Below, piece by piece: positions 28,605 to 41,900 of a stretch of 64,000 nt of DNA. How positions within the stretch are numbered: position 1 is the first letter of the stretch; the number at the start of each line of letters is the position of its first letter. The translations under genes and the position numbers were made by a program. The notes beneath the pieces were generated by a model. The model made no database searches. It had not been told where the DNA came from and was given only the letters and a program-made list of their open reading frames with translations. This DNA is from Pseudomonas fluorescens (GTDB lineage: Bacteria; Pseudomonadota; Gammaproteobacteria; Pseudomonadales; Pseudomonadaceae). The stretch is taken from positions 2,604,001 through 2,668,000 of the forward strand of contig LR782234.1 of the NCBI GenBank assembly GCA_902825215.1, in the 5' to 3' direction.

Positions 28605-29717
28605 ATGTACAAACACATTGCGAAGGTTGCGTTGTTGTCGGCGGCGGCGTTGATGTCGGGCCACGTGCTGGCGGTGACCGGTGGCGGGGCGACGTTGCCA
28701 GCCGCGCTGTACAAGGGTTCGGCTGACAGCATTTTGCCGGCCAGTTTCAGCTACGTCGGTGTTGGCAGCGGGGCAGGCAAAGCGGCGTTTTTAAGCAACA
28801 ATGCTGCGCCGTTCGGCACTACAGGCACTGTGCATTTCACTGGCAGCGATTCGATCCTGACGGCGAGCGAAATCCGCCAATACCAGAGCGCTTTTAACGC
28901 CAGTTATGGTCCGCTGATTCAACTGCCATCCGTTGGCACTGCAATCGCCGTGTCCTATAAGAAGAGCGGTATCAGTAATCTCAACCTGACGAGCAGCCAG
29001 TTGTGCTGGGCGCTGTCGGGTGAGGCCCCAACGTGGGGCCATCTCATGGGCACTGCCGACACCACACCAATTCGCGTGGTCTACCGGAACAACGCCAGCG
29101 GCACTTCGGAAATCCTCACTCGCCACCTCAATTCCGTTTGCCCGACAAAGTTCTCGACCAGTTCGTTGTTCACGACGGCGCGCCAGCCGTCAGGTTCGAC
29201 ACTGCCGAGCAACTGGGTCGGCGTGTCGAGCGACAGAGATGTCTTGCCTACGATCAATCAAGTCGACGGCTCGATCGGTTACTCCGGTCCCGACGGCATC
29301 GTGGTGACCGATAACGCTGTCGTCGCCCGTATCAACGGTGTGCTGCCAACGGTGCTCAACGTTGCGCTGGCACTATCTACGATAACGCCACCGTCGACGT
29401 TCGCCCACGCCTCTGATCCAACCCGCTGGTCGCCCGTGGTGGCGAGCCCTGCCAGCGGCTACAAGATTGTCGCCTTCAGTAACTTGATCATCGGTCAGTG
29501 CTATAAAGACGCCAACGTGGCCAACGAGATTCGCAACTTCCTGACGACTCACTACAGCGTGCCTGGCAATAATGCCGCGGTACTGGCACACAAATTCCTT
29601 GGGGTCCTTTCGAGCTGGAAAAACGCCGTTACCGCCAACTTCATCACCAACTCCACTGGCTACAACCTCGACATCAACAACCCTTCCGTGTGCAACGGGA
29701 TTGGCCGTCCTCTTTGA
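28605..29717 (+). CDS. DING/PstS-like phosphate-binding protein, LapA family, copy 2
   Basis: 370 residues, colinear with the preceding gene (VTGGGATLPAALYKGSADS shared exactly; GSGAGKAAFL, TGSDSILTASE, YRNNASGTSEILTRHLN). Signal peptide ends HVLA. Corresponds in position to lapB (PA0689) of P. aeruginosa. The pair looks like a tandem duplication, since each gene has the same RBS context and a near-identical terminator. Likely exported and a candidate T2SS substrate. ATG 28605 has AAGGAG upstream. Confidence 0.87.
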   Translation: MYKHIAKVALLSAAALMSGHVLAVTGGGATLPAALYKGSADSILPASFSYVGVGSGAGKAAFLSNNAAPFGTTGTVHFTGSDSILTASEIRQYQSAFNASYGPLIQLPSVGTAIAVSYKKSGISNLNLTSSQLCWALSGEAPTWGHLMGTADTTPIRVVYRNNASGTSEILTRHLNSVCPTKFSTSSLFTTARQPSGSTLPSNWVGVSSDRDVLPTINQVDGSIGYSGPDGIVVTDNAVVARINGVLPTVLNVALALSTITPPSTFAHASDPTRWSPVVASPASGYKIVAFSNLIIGQCYKDANVANEIRNFLTTHYSVPGNNAAVLAHKFLGVLSSWKNAVTANFITNSTGYNLDINNPSVCNGIGRPL

Positions 29718-29735
29718 AACAGCGGCGTGCCAATC

Positions 29736-29763
29736 AATGGCAGCCCCCTGGGCTGCCATTTTA
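29736..29763 (+). terminator. Rho-independent terminator after copy 2
   Basis: AATGGCAGCCC-CCT-GGGCTGCCATT followed by TTA; same stem as the terminator at 28536. Confidence 0.85.
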
Positions 29764-29933
29764 TTGCCTGCAAAGCAACCACAGACACCGCGGATACTCC
29801 GCAAACATGAAGTTTGTGTGACATCCGTTCGGTCGCGACCGCCGCCAACTGCCTATGACGTAACAGCAGGTTTTTGCACGCCTGCGGCCTGTTTGGCAAC
29901 CAAAGTGTGGCAACCCAAAAGGATCTCGTAGTG

Positions 29934-32900
29934 ATGCTCGCTCGCCCATCCCGTCGTACCAACGTCCAGCCGTTCAAACGTGAAGCCGCGGAGCCGGCGC
30001 TGTGGTTGCTCAAACCGCTGGCCCAAGCGGTGGCGTTGTGTCTGGTGGCGGGTAATGCGCAGGCGGCAACGGCGTTCAGTTCGAACTGGTTCGCCGCCAA
30101 GGGGGCCGCGCAGCAAGGTGCAGCCGCGCGACCGAGCTCTGGCGGCTTGCCGGGCATGACGCCGCCCCTGGCACAGCAGCAAAAAGCCAACCAGCAATTG
30201 CAGCGCTCGATCCAGACCCTGAACAATACGGTCGCCGCGATTGCCGCGCAGCAGGCGGCTCAGGCGGCGGGTCGTGCCGCTGCGCTGGGCTCGGTGCAGT
30301 TTGTCCCGGACGGTCTGGGCGAGGGTGGTCTGAAAGTCGATAACAGCCTCACCCAAGGTTGGCAGAATGCCAAGGGCCCGCAGCAAACCCAGGCCGACGG
30401 CAAGACCACGGTGAAGATCGAACAGACCGCCGACAAGGCGATTCTCAATTGGGAAACCTTCAACGTCGGGCGCAACACCACGGTTGAATTTGACCAGCAA
30501 GCGAACTGGGCGGTGCTCAACCGGGTCAACGATCCGAATGCCCGGGCGAGCCAGATCCAGGGGCAGATCAAGGGCGACGGCACGGTGATGCTGATCAACC
30601 GCAACGGCATCGTCTTCAGCGGCAGCAGTCAGGTCAATGTGCGCAACCTGGTGGCAGCGGCGGCCAGCATCACCGATACCCAGTTCCGCGAGCGTGGTCT
30701 GTACTTTGACAGTAGCGCCACGCAGCCGACCTTTACCGATGCCGCGGGCAAGGTGCTGGTGGAACGCGGCGCGAGCATTGCCACGCACCCACCCGCGACG
30801 TCTACTGATGGCGGTGGTTATGCCTTGTTGCTCGGCAGCGAAGTGCAGAACGACGGCAGCATCAGCACCGCCAAGGGCCAGACCGTGCTCGGCGCCGGTG
30901 ACCGCTTCTATATCCGCAAGGGCGCGGGCACCGAGGGCAATGCGCTGTCGACCACGTTCGGCAACGAAGTCACGCCGGGCTTCAAGGCCGGCGATGTCAG
31001 CGGCAAGGTCAGCAACAACGGTTTGATCCAGGCCGCCACAGGCGACATCACTCTGACCGGCCACGAAGTCGTGCAGAACGGCGTATTGCTCGCCAGCACC
31101 TCAGTGACTGCTCGCGGCACCGTTCACCTGTCCAACCCCGCCAGCGACACCAACGGCAGCGTCACGCTGACGCAAGGCAGTGTCACGGCGATCATGCTCG
31201 ACAGCAGCGACCTGACCGCGCTCGACAGTCAGCATCAGGCGGCCCTCAGCGCGGTCACTGCGAACAACCGGATTCGGGGCGATCAGTCGCGTATCGAGAT
31301 TCAGAGCGGTGGCAGCGTCGAGTTCCAGAACGGCTCGATTACCCTCGCTACCGGCGGGCAAGTGGCAGTGACGGCGCAGCGCCGCAGCCTGGTGCGCGAC
31401 GGGGCGATGATCGACGTGTCGGGCGCACTCGGCGTCAAGGTGGCGATGGAAAACAACAACATCAAGATCAATGTGCAAGGCAACGAGCAGCGCGATGCCT
31501 CGGTCAACCGCGAGAAGGGCGCGCTCAACAGCAATGACATCTGGATCGATGTACGCGAACTGGTCTACGTGCCGGCGGGCACCAACGGCTATGCCACGGA
31601 TCGCTGGTACACCGCCGGCGGCTTGCTTGAAGTCGGCGGTTATCTCGGCACCCAGACGCACAGCGTCGGCGAATGGATGGCGCAGGGTGGGACGGTGAGT
31701 TTTGCCGGCAACGATGTGGTCACCGAAAAGGGCTCGTTGATCAATCTGTCCGGCGGCACCCTGGATGTGCAAAGCGGCGAGATTCGCCAGAGCTGGCTGC
31801 GCGGTGCGGACGGCAAGCTGTATGAAGTGTCCCGTGCGCCGGGCGATCTGCTTTACACCGGGTTGTACAACGGTTTCGAGGACAGCAGTGAACGCTGGGG
31901 TCAGACCCGCTATTTTTACAACCCGCTGATTGCCCCGCGCTCGCGTATCGAGTCGGGTTACACCGTGGGGCGGGACGCCGGGCAACTGGTGATCGCCACG
32001 GCCAACGCCATGCTCGACGGGCAGATGCTCGGCGAGGTGTATCAGGGCGAGCGGCAAAATCAGGCGCCCAAACCGGTGCTCGACGGGTATGAGCAGAGCC
32101 AGACCGCGCTGGCACGCCGCGCGCAATTGATCGTCGGCAGTTATGACCCGGCGTATGTCGCGGCGGCGGGCGGCGTGTTGTATACGCTCAATCCGTTGCT
32201 GGATCAGGTGCAGATCGGTGGCGACAGGCCGCTGGCCGGCAATGACCTGGACCTCGCCAGTGCGGTGTCAGAGACGCGCCAGGGCAAGCTGTTTCTCGAT
32301 AACGAGCAGCTCAACGGCTTGCGTCTCGGTGCGCTCAAGGTGGCGGCCCGGGATCAAGTCGTCGTTGACGGCGCGATCACCGTTGATACCGCTGGCGACA
32401 TCACGCTGTATGCGCCGGATGTGCAGATCGGCGCAGACCTGACCGCGCGTAGCGGCAGCCTGCGTCTGGGCAACGTGCTCAATCAGTTCAACGGTACCCA
32501 GAGCAGCGACACCCGGCTCACGGCGACAACCGGCAAGCCGACGCAAGTGTCTGTGGCCGAAGACGTTCACCTCGATACCCGCGGCGTCTGGAGCAATCTG
32601 CGTACCCGGCCGGACGATGGCGCGAGCCTGGCCTCGCTCAACGGTGGGCGGGTGTCGATCCGCAGCAGCGGCGATATCAATATCGGTGCCGGCAGCGTGC
32701 TCGATGTGTCGTCCGGTGGCGCGATCCTCGCCAACGGCAAGACCCGCGGCGGCAAGGGCGGTGATTTGACGCTGGAATCCAGCGCGATATCTACGCCCGG
32801 CCAATCGCACCTGCGCCTCGATGGCCAGTTGCGTGGCTACGGTGTAACGGGTGGCGGCACCTTGACCGTGCAGGCCAACAAGATCCTGATCGGCCAGAGC

Positions 32901-35900
32901 GACAAACCGTTGGCCGACAACACCCTGCAACTGTCTACCGATCTGTTCAACAAAGGTTTCTCCGCTTACAACCTGATTGGCTTGAGCGGTCTGGACGTGG
33001 TTGAAGGCAGTGTCGTGGACGTCAGTCTGCCGCTGTACCGTTTTAGCGATGCCGCGCCGAATCAGCTCAGCGGCGCCGATCCACAAGCGGCGCTGGAGTT
33101 GTGGACGCCGGCGCTGTTCCAGCAAAACCCGACTGAGGGCGTGCTGACGCAACGCGCCGGTGCCAGCCTGACGCTGCAAGGCGGGGCCAGCCTGCTCAGC
33201 CTGATCGATGCGGCCAACAGCGGCCTGACCCTCGGCCGTGGCTCGCGCATCAGCGTCGACCCGGGGCAAAGCATCACATTGCGCGGCGCCGGGCAGATCA
33301 CCGTGGACGGTGAACTCAATGCCTGGGGCGGCACCATTGATATCCGCCAGCAGCAGTTCGGCTCGATCAAACCGGCCACCTCCGATCAACTCGCGGAGCC
33401 GAACGCGCATGACCGTTCGATCTGGATCGGTGAACACGCGCGGCTGGATGTGGCAGGGCGCGTGAACACCGCAGTGGACGCTTTGGGTCGCACCTATGGG
33501 CAGGTCGGCAAGGCGGGCAGCATCATCCTCGGTGGCGAGATCGACGCGAAACTCGCCACGGCCACTGCCGCCGATGCTTACGTGGTGGTGCGCCAGGGCG
33601 CACAACTCGATGCTTCGGGCGCCGAGGCGCTGCTGGACATCGCCGGGCAGGGACCGACGCGCGTAGCCACGGATGGCGGACGCATCGCGATCGGCTCTTA
33701 CAACGGCCTGTTCATTGACGGTGATCTGCGCGCACTGGCCGGCGGTGCCGGGGCAGCCGGTGGTCGTCTGGAAGTGGCGCTCGAGACGCCGTTGTACGTC
33801 GATTCGGCGGACAACAGTGTACGCACGCCACGCGAGTTGATCATCGACCAGACATCGACCGGGCCGACGCTTGGCGCCGACCTGCGCCCAGGCGAGGCTG
33901 ACGACGGTTTGCGCTACGGTCAGGCTCGTGTGCATGCCGACAGTCTGATGGCGGGCGGCTTCGACACCCTGAGCCTGTTGAGTAACGGACTGTTGTCGTT
34001 CGACGGTGACGTCAACCTGCACATGCAGCAAAGCCTTAGCCTGTACGCCGGGGCGTTGTCCCTGGCCGAGTCAGCCAAAGACACGGCACGGGTCGATCTG
34101 AGCGCGCCGTATCTGCGCCTGTCCGGCGTCGGCAGCTATTACAGCGTGGTCGGCAGCGTGCGCCCGCGCCTGACGAACAGCCCGACCGCCAGGCTGGCGG
34201 ATGCCCGCTTCACGGCGTCGGCCAACCTGATGGATCTGGGCAATGGTCTGTCGTTCGGGGCACAGGGTTCGATCCTGCAACTGAAGGCAGCGGCCGCCGA
34301 ATACAGTCGCCGTGGTTTTGCCCAGGTGAGTCTCGACAGCAGCGGTGATCTGCGCTTTCTGGCTCCAACCGATGGCGCGGAGAAGAGCCGTTTGTGGACC
34401 CCGGGTGATTTGAACCTGCGTGCGGCACAGATCTATCCCGCCAGTGATGTTCAGGCAGAAGTGCGTGTCGGTTATCAGGGCGCGCAGTCGCCGGCCGAAC
34501 ATACCCTGCGCATCAGCGGCCACGGAGCGGCGCCGGCTGCTGCGCCTTTTTCGGCGTTCGGCAAGCTGACCTTCTCGGCGGCGTCTATCGAGCAGGGCGG
34601 TGTGTTGCGTGCACCGCTGGGCAAGATTGTCCTTGGCGACGACTTGTTGACCACCACCCGTGAGGTTCGTTTGTTGCCGGGCAGCGTGACGTCGGTCAGC
34701 GGTGCCGGGCTGGTCATGCCATACGGTGGAACCACTGATGGCATCGATTACCGCTACGGCGGCAGATCGGTGGTGTTGAACGGCGTCACCGGGGAAGCGA
34801 CCGGTGTGTCGATGAGCACGCAGTACATCGATGTGCAGAGCGGCGCAATCATCGATTTGTCGGGCGGTGGCGACCTGCGCGGTGCCGGTTTCATTTCCGG
34901 GCGCGGCGGTTCAACAGATGCCCGTTTCAATCCGCTGGTGCGCAACGCTACCGACGGCACGTTCAGCTTGCCGGGTTTGGCGAGCAACCCTGTTTACGCA
35001 ATCGTTCCGGGCATCCAGAGCACCTACGCACCGGTGTTGGCTGAGGCCGGCGCAGTCGATCCGCGTATCGGTCAGCAGGTCACTATTGGCGCTGGAGTGC
35101 CGGGTCTGGCGGCGGGTACATACACGTTGTTGCCGTCGACGTTTGCCTTGCTGCCCGGGGCATTCCGGGTCGAAGTCAACGGTCAGGCAACGCCGGGTGC
35201 AAGCCAGGGTGCGTTGCCGATGCGTAATGGTTCGTGGACTGGCAGCGGACAAATGTCGATTGCCAACACCCCCCTGCGCGACAGCCTCGCCCAACAGATC
35301 ATCCTGACGCCGGCGGATGTGTTGCGCCGTTACTCGCAGTACAACGAAACCAGTCTCGGCCAATTCATTCAGAGCGATGCCGTGCGCCGTGGAGTCCCCC
35401 GGGCGCTGGCCCCGCAGGACGGCAAGACGCTGGACCTGCGCCTGATTGACGGTGGCGAGCAGGACATCGCATTGCAGTTCAACGGACAGGCGCGCTTCGG
35501 CGCCGCCGCGGGTGGCCTGGTGGGCACGGCAGTGGTGCGCAGTGGCAATGCCCGCAGCAGCTTCGAAATCCTCGGCAGCGGGCAGGCGCCCACCGAGGGC
35601 TTCAACGGTATCTCGCTATACGCCGAAACGTTGAATAACCTCAACGCCGGACGTTTGACCCTCGGCGCGATGCCGACCGTCAGTTACAGCACGTCGGGCA
35701 ACATCATCGGATTCATCGGGGACACCTCCAGCATCGTCCTGCGGGACGGGGCGTTGCTGGCGGCGCCGGAAGTATTGCTGCGCACCAACTCGATCAGTGG
35801 CGGCATCACCGTCGAAGCGGGCGCCGGGATCAACGCCCTGGGGCGTGGCAACGCCGCTTATGACTCGACGGCCGGGTACATTTACCAGCCGGGCGCGTCC

Positions 35901-38900
35901 AGTGTGGTGGTGGTCTCGAACGGCTGGACCAACGTGCTGGCGCCGGAGGCGGGCGGCGGTTTCACCGGTGCCGGCAGCATTCGGATCGGCACTTGCACCA
36001 CGACGGTTTGTGCCAGCCCGGCGCTGCTGTATTCAAACGGCAGTATCACCGCCGCGACGGATAACCAGTTCGAGCTTGGTGAAGCCGTGCGTTTTGGCAC
36101 GCGTCATCTGGCGCTGGCGGTGGGTGCGCTCAACGCTGGCAGTGCCCAGGCACTGGCGGCTGCAGGCGACCGCGTACCGGCCGGTCTGACCTTGAACCAG
36201 AATGTTCTGGATCGTTTGCTGCGCGGTGATACCCGGTTCGGCGCGCCGGCTCTGGAGACACTGAGCCTGACCACGCGTGATGCCTTCAATCTCTACGGCA
36301 GCGTGACCCTCGATACCTTCGATGCGCAGACAGGCCAGAGCAAGCTGCAAAACCTCGTGCTCGCCACCCCGGCGATTTATGGCGCAGGCGTTGCCGAGGA
36401 TATCGCGACGATCCGCACCGCCAACCTGATCTGGAACGGGGCCACTCAGGACCCCGGTAGTGTGATCAGCGGCGGCGCCGGTACCGGCAGCGGTACCCTG
36501 GATATTCAGGCACAACGCATCGAGTTGGGTTACGGCCCTATGCCACAACCCAATGGCCTCGATCAGAACAATCGTCTGGCGCTGGGGTTTGCCAACGTTA
36601 ACCTGAGCGCCAGCGAACGTATCACCGCCAATCACAAAGGCAGCCTGGCGGTGTATCAGCAGCAGGGCGCTTACGACCCGCTCAAGGGTTACGCCTACAC
36701 GGGCGGCAACCTCACGCTGCGCACACCGTTGCTGACCGGTGAGGCAGCGTCGGTCAATCTGCTCAAAGCCGGCAATCGCTTGACGCTCGGCGGTGCGGCA
36801 GCTTCGGGTGTGGCCGATGCCCTCGGCGCTGAGCTCCATCTGCAAGCCCGCGATATCGTGCTCGACAGCCGCATTGCGCTGGCCAGCGGCAAACTCACGG
36901 CCAAAGCCGAACACGACTTGACGCTGGCCGACGGTGCGCAACTGGACATGTCCGGGCGCACCTTGCCGTTCAACGACGTCAGCAAATACAGCTGGGGCGG
37001 CGACGTATCCTTGTTGAGCAACAACGGCAATATCCGCCAGCTTGCCGGGTCGCGCATCGACCTTTCGGCAAAAAACAACCAGGCCGGCAACCTCAGCGCC
37101 GTGGCCTTGGCAGCGGATGCCGGCATCGTCGATCTGCAGGGCGAGATTCTCGGCGCCAGCAGTGGCTATTACGATGCCGGCGGCACGCTGGTGCCGTACA
37201 ACGCCGCTGGCGTGGACATTCGCGCGCAGCAGTTGGGCGGTGATGCGAGCGTGCAGTTCGCGGCACTCAACCAGCGCCTGAACGCCGGGCAGGTGTTCGG
37301 CAGTCGCAGCTTGCAACTCAAACAAGGCGATCTGCGGATTGGCGACGGGCTCAAGGCTGGCGAGGTCAATGTCTCGGTGGACAATGGCAGCCTGACGGTC
37401 GACGGTTTGATCGATGCCAGCGGCGAGCGGGTCGGCAGCATTCGACTGTCGGCGCAAAACGGCCTGACGCTCACCGGCGACAGCGTGCTCGATGCCCATG
37501 GTCGGGTGTTGCGTGTCGACAGTTACGGCAAGATCATCGACGCGCCGAACCGTGCCATGGTCGAGCTGAATTCAGGCGCCGGGTTGTTGACCCTGGCGTC
37601 GGGTACGCGCATCGACTTGCGTCATGGTACCGATGCGGTGCCGGGTGTGCTCGCCGGTCAGCACGATCAGATGCTGCGCGGTACCCTGGAACTCAACGCA
37701 CCGCGTCTGGGCGCCGGTGACATCGCCATCGACGCGACTGGCACCGTGAATATTCAAGGCGCGCGTTCCATCGGTCTCAATGGCACGCGGCGCTATACCG
37801 ATGCGCGCGATGGCGTCGATCCAGCGGTCAGTGGCCGGCCGTATCAGGTGATCGATCAGGCGCTCTTTACCCGCATCGACGGCGACAACACGACTTTCAT
37901 CGAAGCCGCGCTGAGTAACGCCGATCTGTTGCAACGCAAACTGGCCGGTCTGAACAACGCGGCTTACGCCGATGCTTTCCATCTGCGTCCCGGCGTCGAA
38001 ATCGCCAGCAAGACAGCGGACGGTGACCTGGTGGTGGAAGGTGACATCGATCTGTCGCGCTACCGCTATGACAGCCTCAATCCGCACTCTCGCAAGGTCG
38101 CCGGAGTTTATGGCTCTGGTGAGTCCGCCAGCCTGATGATCCGCGCCGGCGGCAACCTGGATATCTACGGCAGCATCAACGACGGTTTCGCGCCGCCACC
38201 CGAAACCGTCGACGACGCTGGCTGGAAGCTGTTGCCGGGCGTGCAGCCGTTCGGCGGCGATCTGATTGTGCCGGGAGCCGGGGTGACGCTGGCCCCGGGT
38301 ACGCAGTTTCCCTCGGGCGTGGCCCTCAACTACGATTTGCCGATTCAGGCGACGACACTGGTCAGCGGTACGCTGCTGCCGGTGCAGGTAGAACTGGCCG
38401 CACCTTATACCTTCAGCGCCGGCACGGTGCTGGCGGGGGCGGTGCATGACGCCTCGGGCAATCTGTTGTATGCCGCCGGGACGCTGCTCGGCGACGATGT
38501 CACGGTACCGGCCAATAGCCGTCTGGGCGCCGGTATTCGCTTGAATCGCAACACGGCATTGAATGCCATGACCTGGCCCAAAGGCGTGCCGTTGCCAGGC
38601 GCTTTCGATGACGACACGGGCAGTAGCAAGAATTTGATGTTGAGCGGTTCACTGGCGCTGTTGCGTGGCTCGCTGATTCCGTCGATGACCAATGTGGTGC
38701 TCGCTGACGGTGTCGCGTTCATCGAGTTGCGCGCTTTGAATGGCGCCAGCCAGGGCGCCAACTGGGCACTCGCGCCGATGTTGCCGTCCGGCAGTGCGTC
38801 GTGGTCGATCCGCGCGGTGGCGGGGGCTGATCTTTCCGCAGCCGACAGTCGTGCGGTGCAACCGCTTACCGCCGAGGGCAATCTGCGCCTGGCGGACACC

Positions 38901-41900
38901 CATTACGGGGCGAAGATCACCGAAGGCAATCCACGCGCGGTGTGGTCGGAAACCAACCAGTATGGTTTCCCAGCCTTCGAACCGGTGCCCGAGGAATACC
39001 TGATTCTCTGCGACACCGATCCCGGTGCCTGTGCACCCATGGCGCGCTGGACCTGGGCGCCTGGCAACCAGTTCGGTTTCCAGGATTACGCGCCGATTCC
39101 CGAGGAATACCTGACGCTGTGCGACAGTTATCCCGAGGTGTGCGTCGAAAGCAATCCGGCGAAGAGCGCTGCCATCCACAGTCAGATGTTCAGCGTCTTG
39201 CGCACCGGCACCGGCGATCTGGATCTGATCGCCGCCGGTAATCTGAGCATGGCCTCGCCATTTGGCGTGTACACCGCGGGCACCCAGTCGGCCGATGTCG
39301 ATCCGCGCTACAACCAGATGCGTGGGCGCTTGTCGGACAAGGACTCGGTATTGGGCAGCGCCGGCAGCGATGTCGAAAAATGGGTTAACGGCGGCGCCGA
39401 CAGTCTTTATCAGGCCTGGTATCCACAGTTGGGGGGCAACCTGACGATCAGTGCCGGCGGTTCGGTTTCTGGCGATACCCTTGGGCGCAAGGCCGCCAAT
39501 AGCGGCGGCTACCGTGAGCAGGTGCCGAGTGTGGCAGTGGGCAACTGGTTATGGCGTCAGGGCACCGGCAACACTGACGTGCCGACCGCCTGGTGGATCA
39601 ACTTCGGCAGTTATGTGACTCAGCCATTACCGGATGCCGACATGGACGCTGCGCCCTATCTGGTGGGCTTCACCGGTTTCGGTACGCTGGGGGGCGGCAA
39701 TATCCGCCTGCGCGCCGGCGAAGACGCCGGCATGCTCAGACCGATGGGGGATTCGCGGACCCATCCGCGCAGTCAGGGGCTGATCGTGGCGGTGGGCAGC
39801 ACCGGTCGCGTCGGCAGCGACGGCAGCCTGCAACTGACCGGTGGCGGTGACATGGATATCCGCATCGGTGGCTCGCTCAACCCGTCCCTTCAAGCGCGGG
39901 CCGGCAACGATGGGATCACGCCGCCCAAACATGATCTGCAAGGCGCACTGATCAACCTGCGCGGCGCGGCCCAGATGAGCGGCAGCGCGGTCGGCGGCAT
40001 CAATCTGCAATATGGCGCCAACAACGTGCTGCATGACGCCCGCGAAACCCGTGCGCTTGACCCGTTCACCGCGACCACCAGCAACGCATCCGGCGGGTTG
40101 GTGCTGATTCCCGGCGACTCGGGTATGCGCATCAACACCCGTGGCGATCTGGTGCTCGGCGGCGCGGCAGACCCGGGGCGCGTGCGTCTGCAGAACGCCA
40201 CGCCGTTGTTTGACGAGGCGGGGGACATCACCCAGGGCGGGATTTTGAGCGGCTTCTCGCTGTGGACCGAGCACACGGCGATCGATCTGTTCTCTGCTGG
40301 CGGCAATCTCACCCCGAGTACCCAATTGGCCGAGACCGACACCAACGGGCCACTCAAAGGGCAGAACACTTCGCCCACCGACAGCCGTTTCGTCTATCCA
40401 TCGATTCTGCGCGCAGTGGCGGGGCAGGGTTCGATTTACGCAGGTTCGTCGGCGGCTTACAGCGTCGGCAACACCGCTCCCGCGACCGCTTGGTCGCTGT
40501 TGTTGGCGCCGTCGGCCTCAGGTCAACTGGAGCTGTTGGCCGGTGACTCGATTTATGCCGGCGGCTATGCGATCAACCAGTCCGGGGCCAGTCCATTGGC
40601 GATTGCCACGCCGTTTGCCCCGGCGTTCAACGGCTATGCCAGCAACTCGGCGCAAACCCCGTTCATCTCCAACAGCGGCAGCGATGGTGTCGCCGCAGAA
40701 CCGAATCTGCGTTATCCCTTGTTCGCTTTCGGCAGCAACTCGTACTCCCGCCTCAGCGATGTAATGGGCCCGGCGCGAATCTACGCATTGACCGGCGATC
40801 TGGTTGGCATCCGCAGCGGCGAATCGTTGCGGGCGAGCGATTCGCTGCGCACCTGGTACGAAGCCGCCGGGCCGGTGTGGATGATGGCCGGTCGCGACAT
40901 CGTCGCCTCTGGCACCTATCTGGGCCAGCCGACGACTTCGCCGAAGGATGGCGTCGGCACCACCAAGGACACGATCTACTCCACCGGCAACCTGTTCGTG
41001 CATAACGATCCAAGGGACGTGTCGAAAGTATCGGCCGGTCGCGACATCCTCTACAGCAGCTTCGACATCGCCGGCCCTGGCACCCTGGAGGTGAATGCCG
41101 GGCGTAACATTCTCATGGAGGACCGGGCCAGCATCACCAGCCTCGGTTCGTTGCTGGCAGGTGATCAGCGGCCAGGCGCCAGCGTGGTCTTGCAGGCCGG
41201 TACCGGCGCGCAAGGGCCGGATTATTCACGGTTCATCGCGCATTACCTGAATCCGCAAAATCTGGCCAATCCGGATACCTCGTTGAGCGCGCAACCGGGC
41301 AAGGTGATCAAGACGTACCTCGACGAGCTGCAAAGCTGGCTGACCCTCGGTTACGGCTTCAGCGGCAACGCGGAACAGGCGCAAGCCTTTTTCGCCGCGC
41401 TGCCAAGTGTCGAGCAGGCAATCTTCGCCCGGCAGGTGTACTTCGCCGAACTGCGCGCCGGTGGCCTGGAATACAACGATGCCGACGGTCCACGGCAGGG
41501 CAGTTACTTGCGCGGTCGCAACGCGATTGCGGCGCTATTCCCGACCACTGACATCGCCGGTAACCCGATCCGCTACGACGGCGATATCACGCTGTACGGC
41601 GGAGCAGGGGTCAAGACCCTGTTTGGCGGCGACATTCAGATGCTCACCCCGGGCGGTGGTCAGGTGTTCGGTATCGAAGGCGCAGCGCCGCCTTCGACAG
41701 CGGGGATCATCACCCAGGGCTCTGGCAATATTCAGCTGTATTCGCAGGGCAGCATTCTGCTCGGCCAGAGCCGCATCATGACCACGTTTGGCGGCTCGAT
41801 TCTCGGCTGGTCGGCCGAGGGCGATATCAACGCTGGTCGCGGCTCGAAAACCACCGTGGTCTACACGCCGCCGAAACGGGTATACGACACCTGGGGCAAC

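Noticed and set aside
32268..34031. 587-codon minus-strand ORF inside the giant exoprotein gene
   Set aside because: Antisense shadow of the beta-helix repeats; no RBS or recognisable motif.
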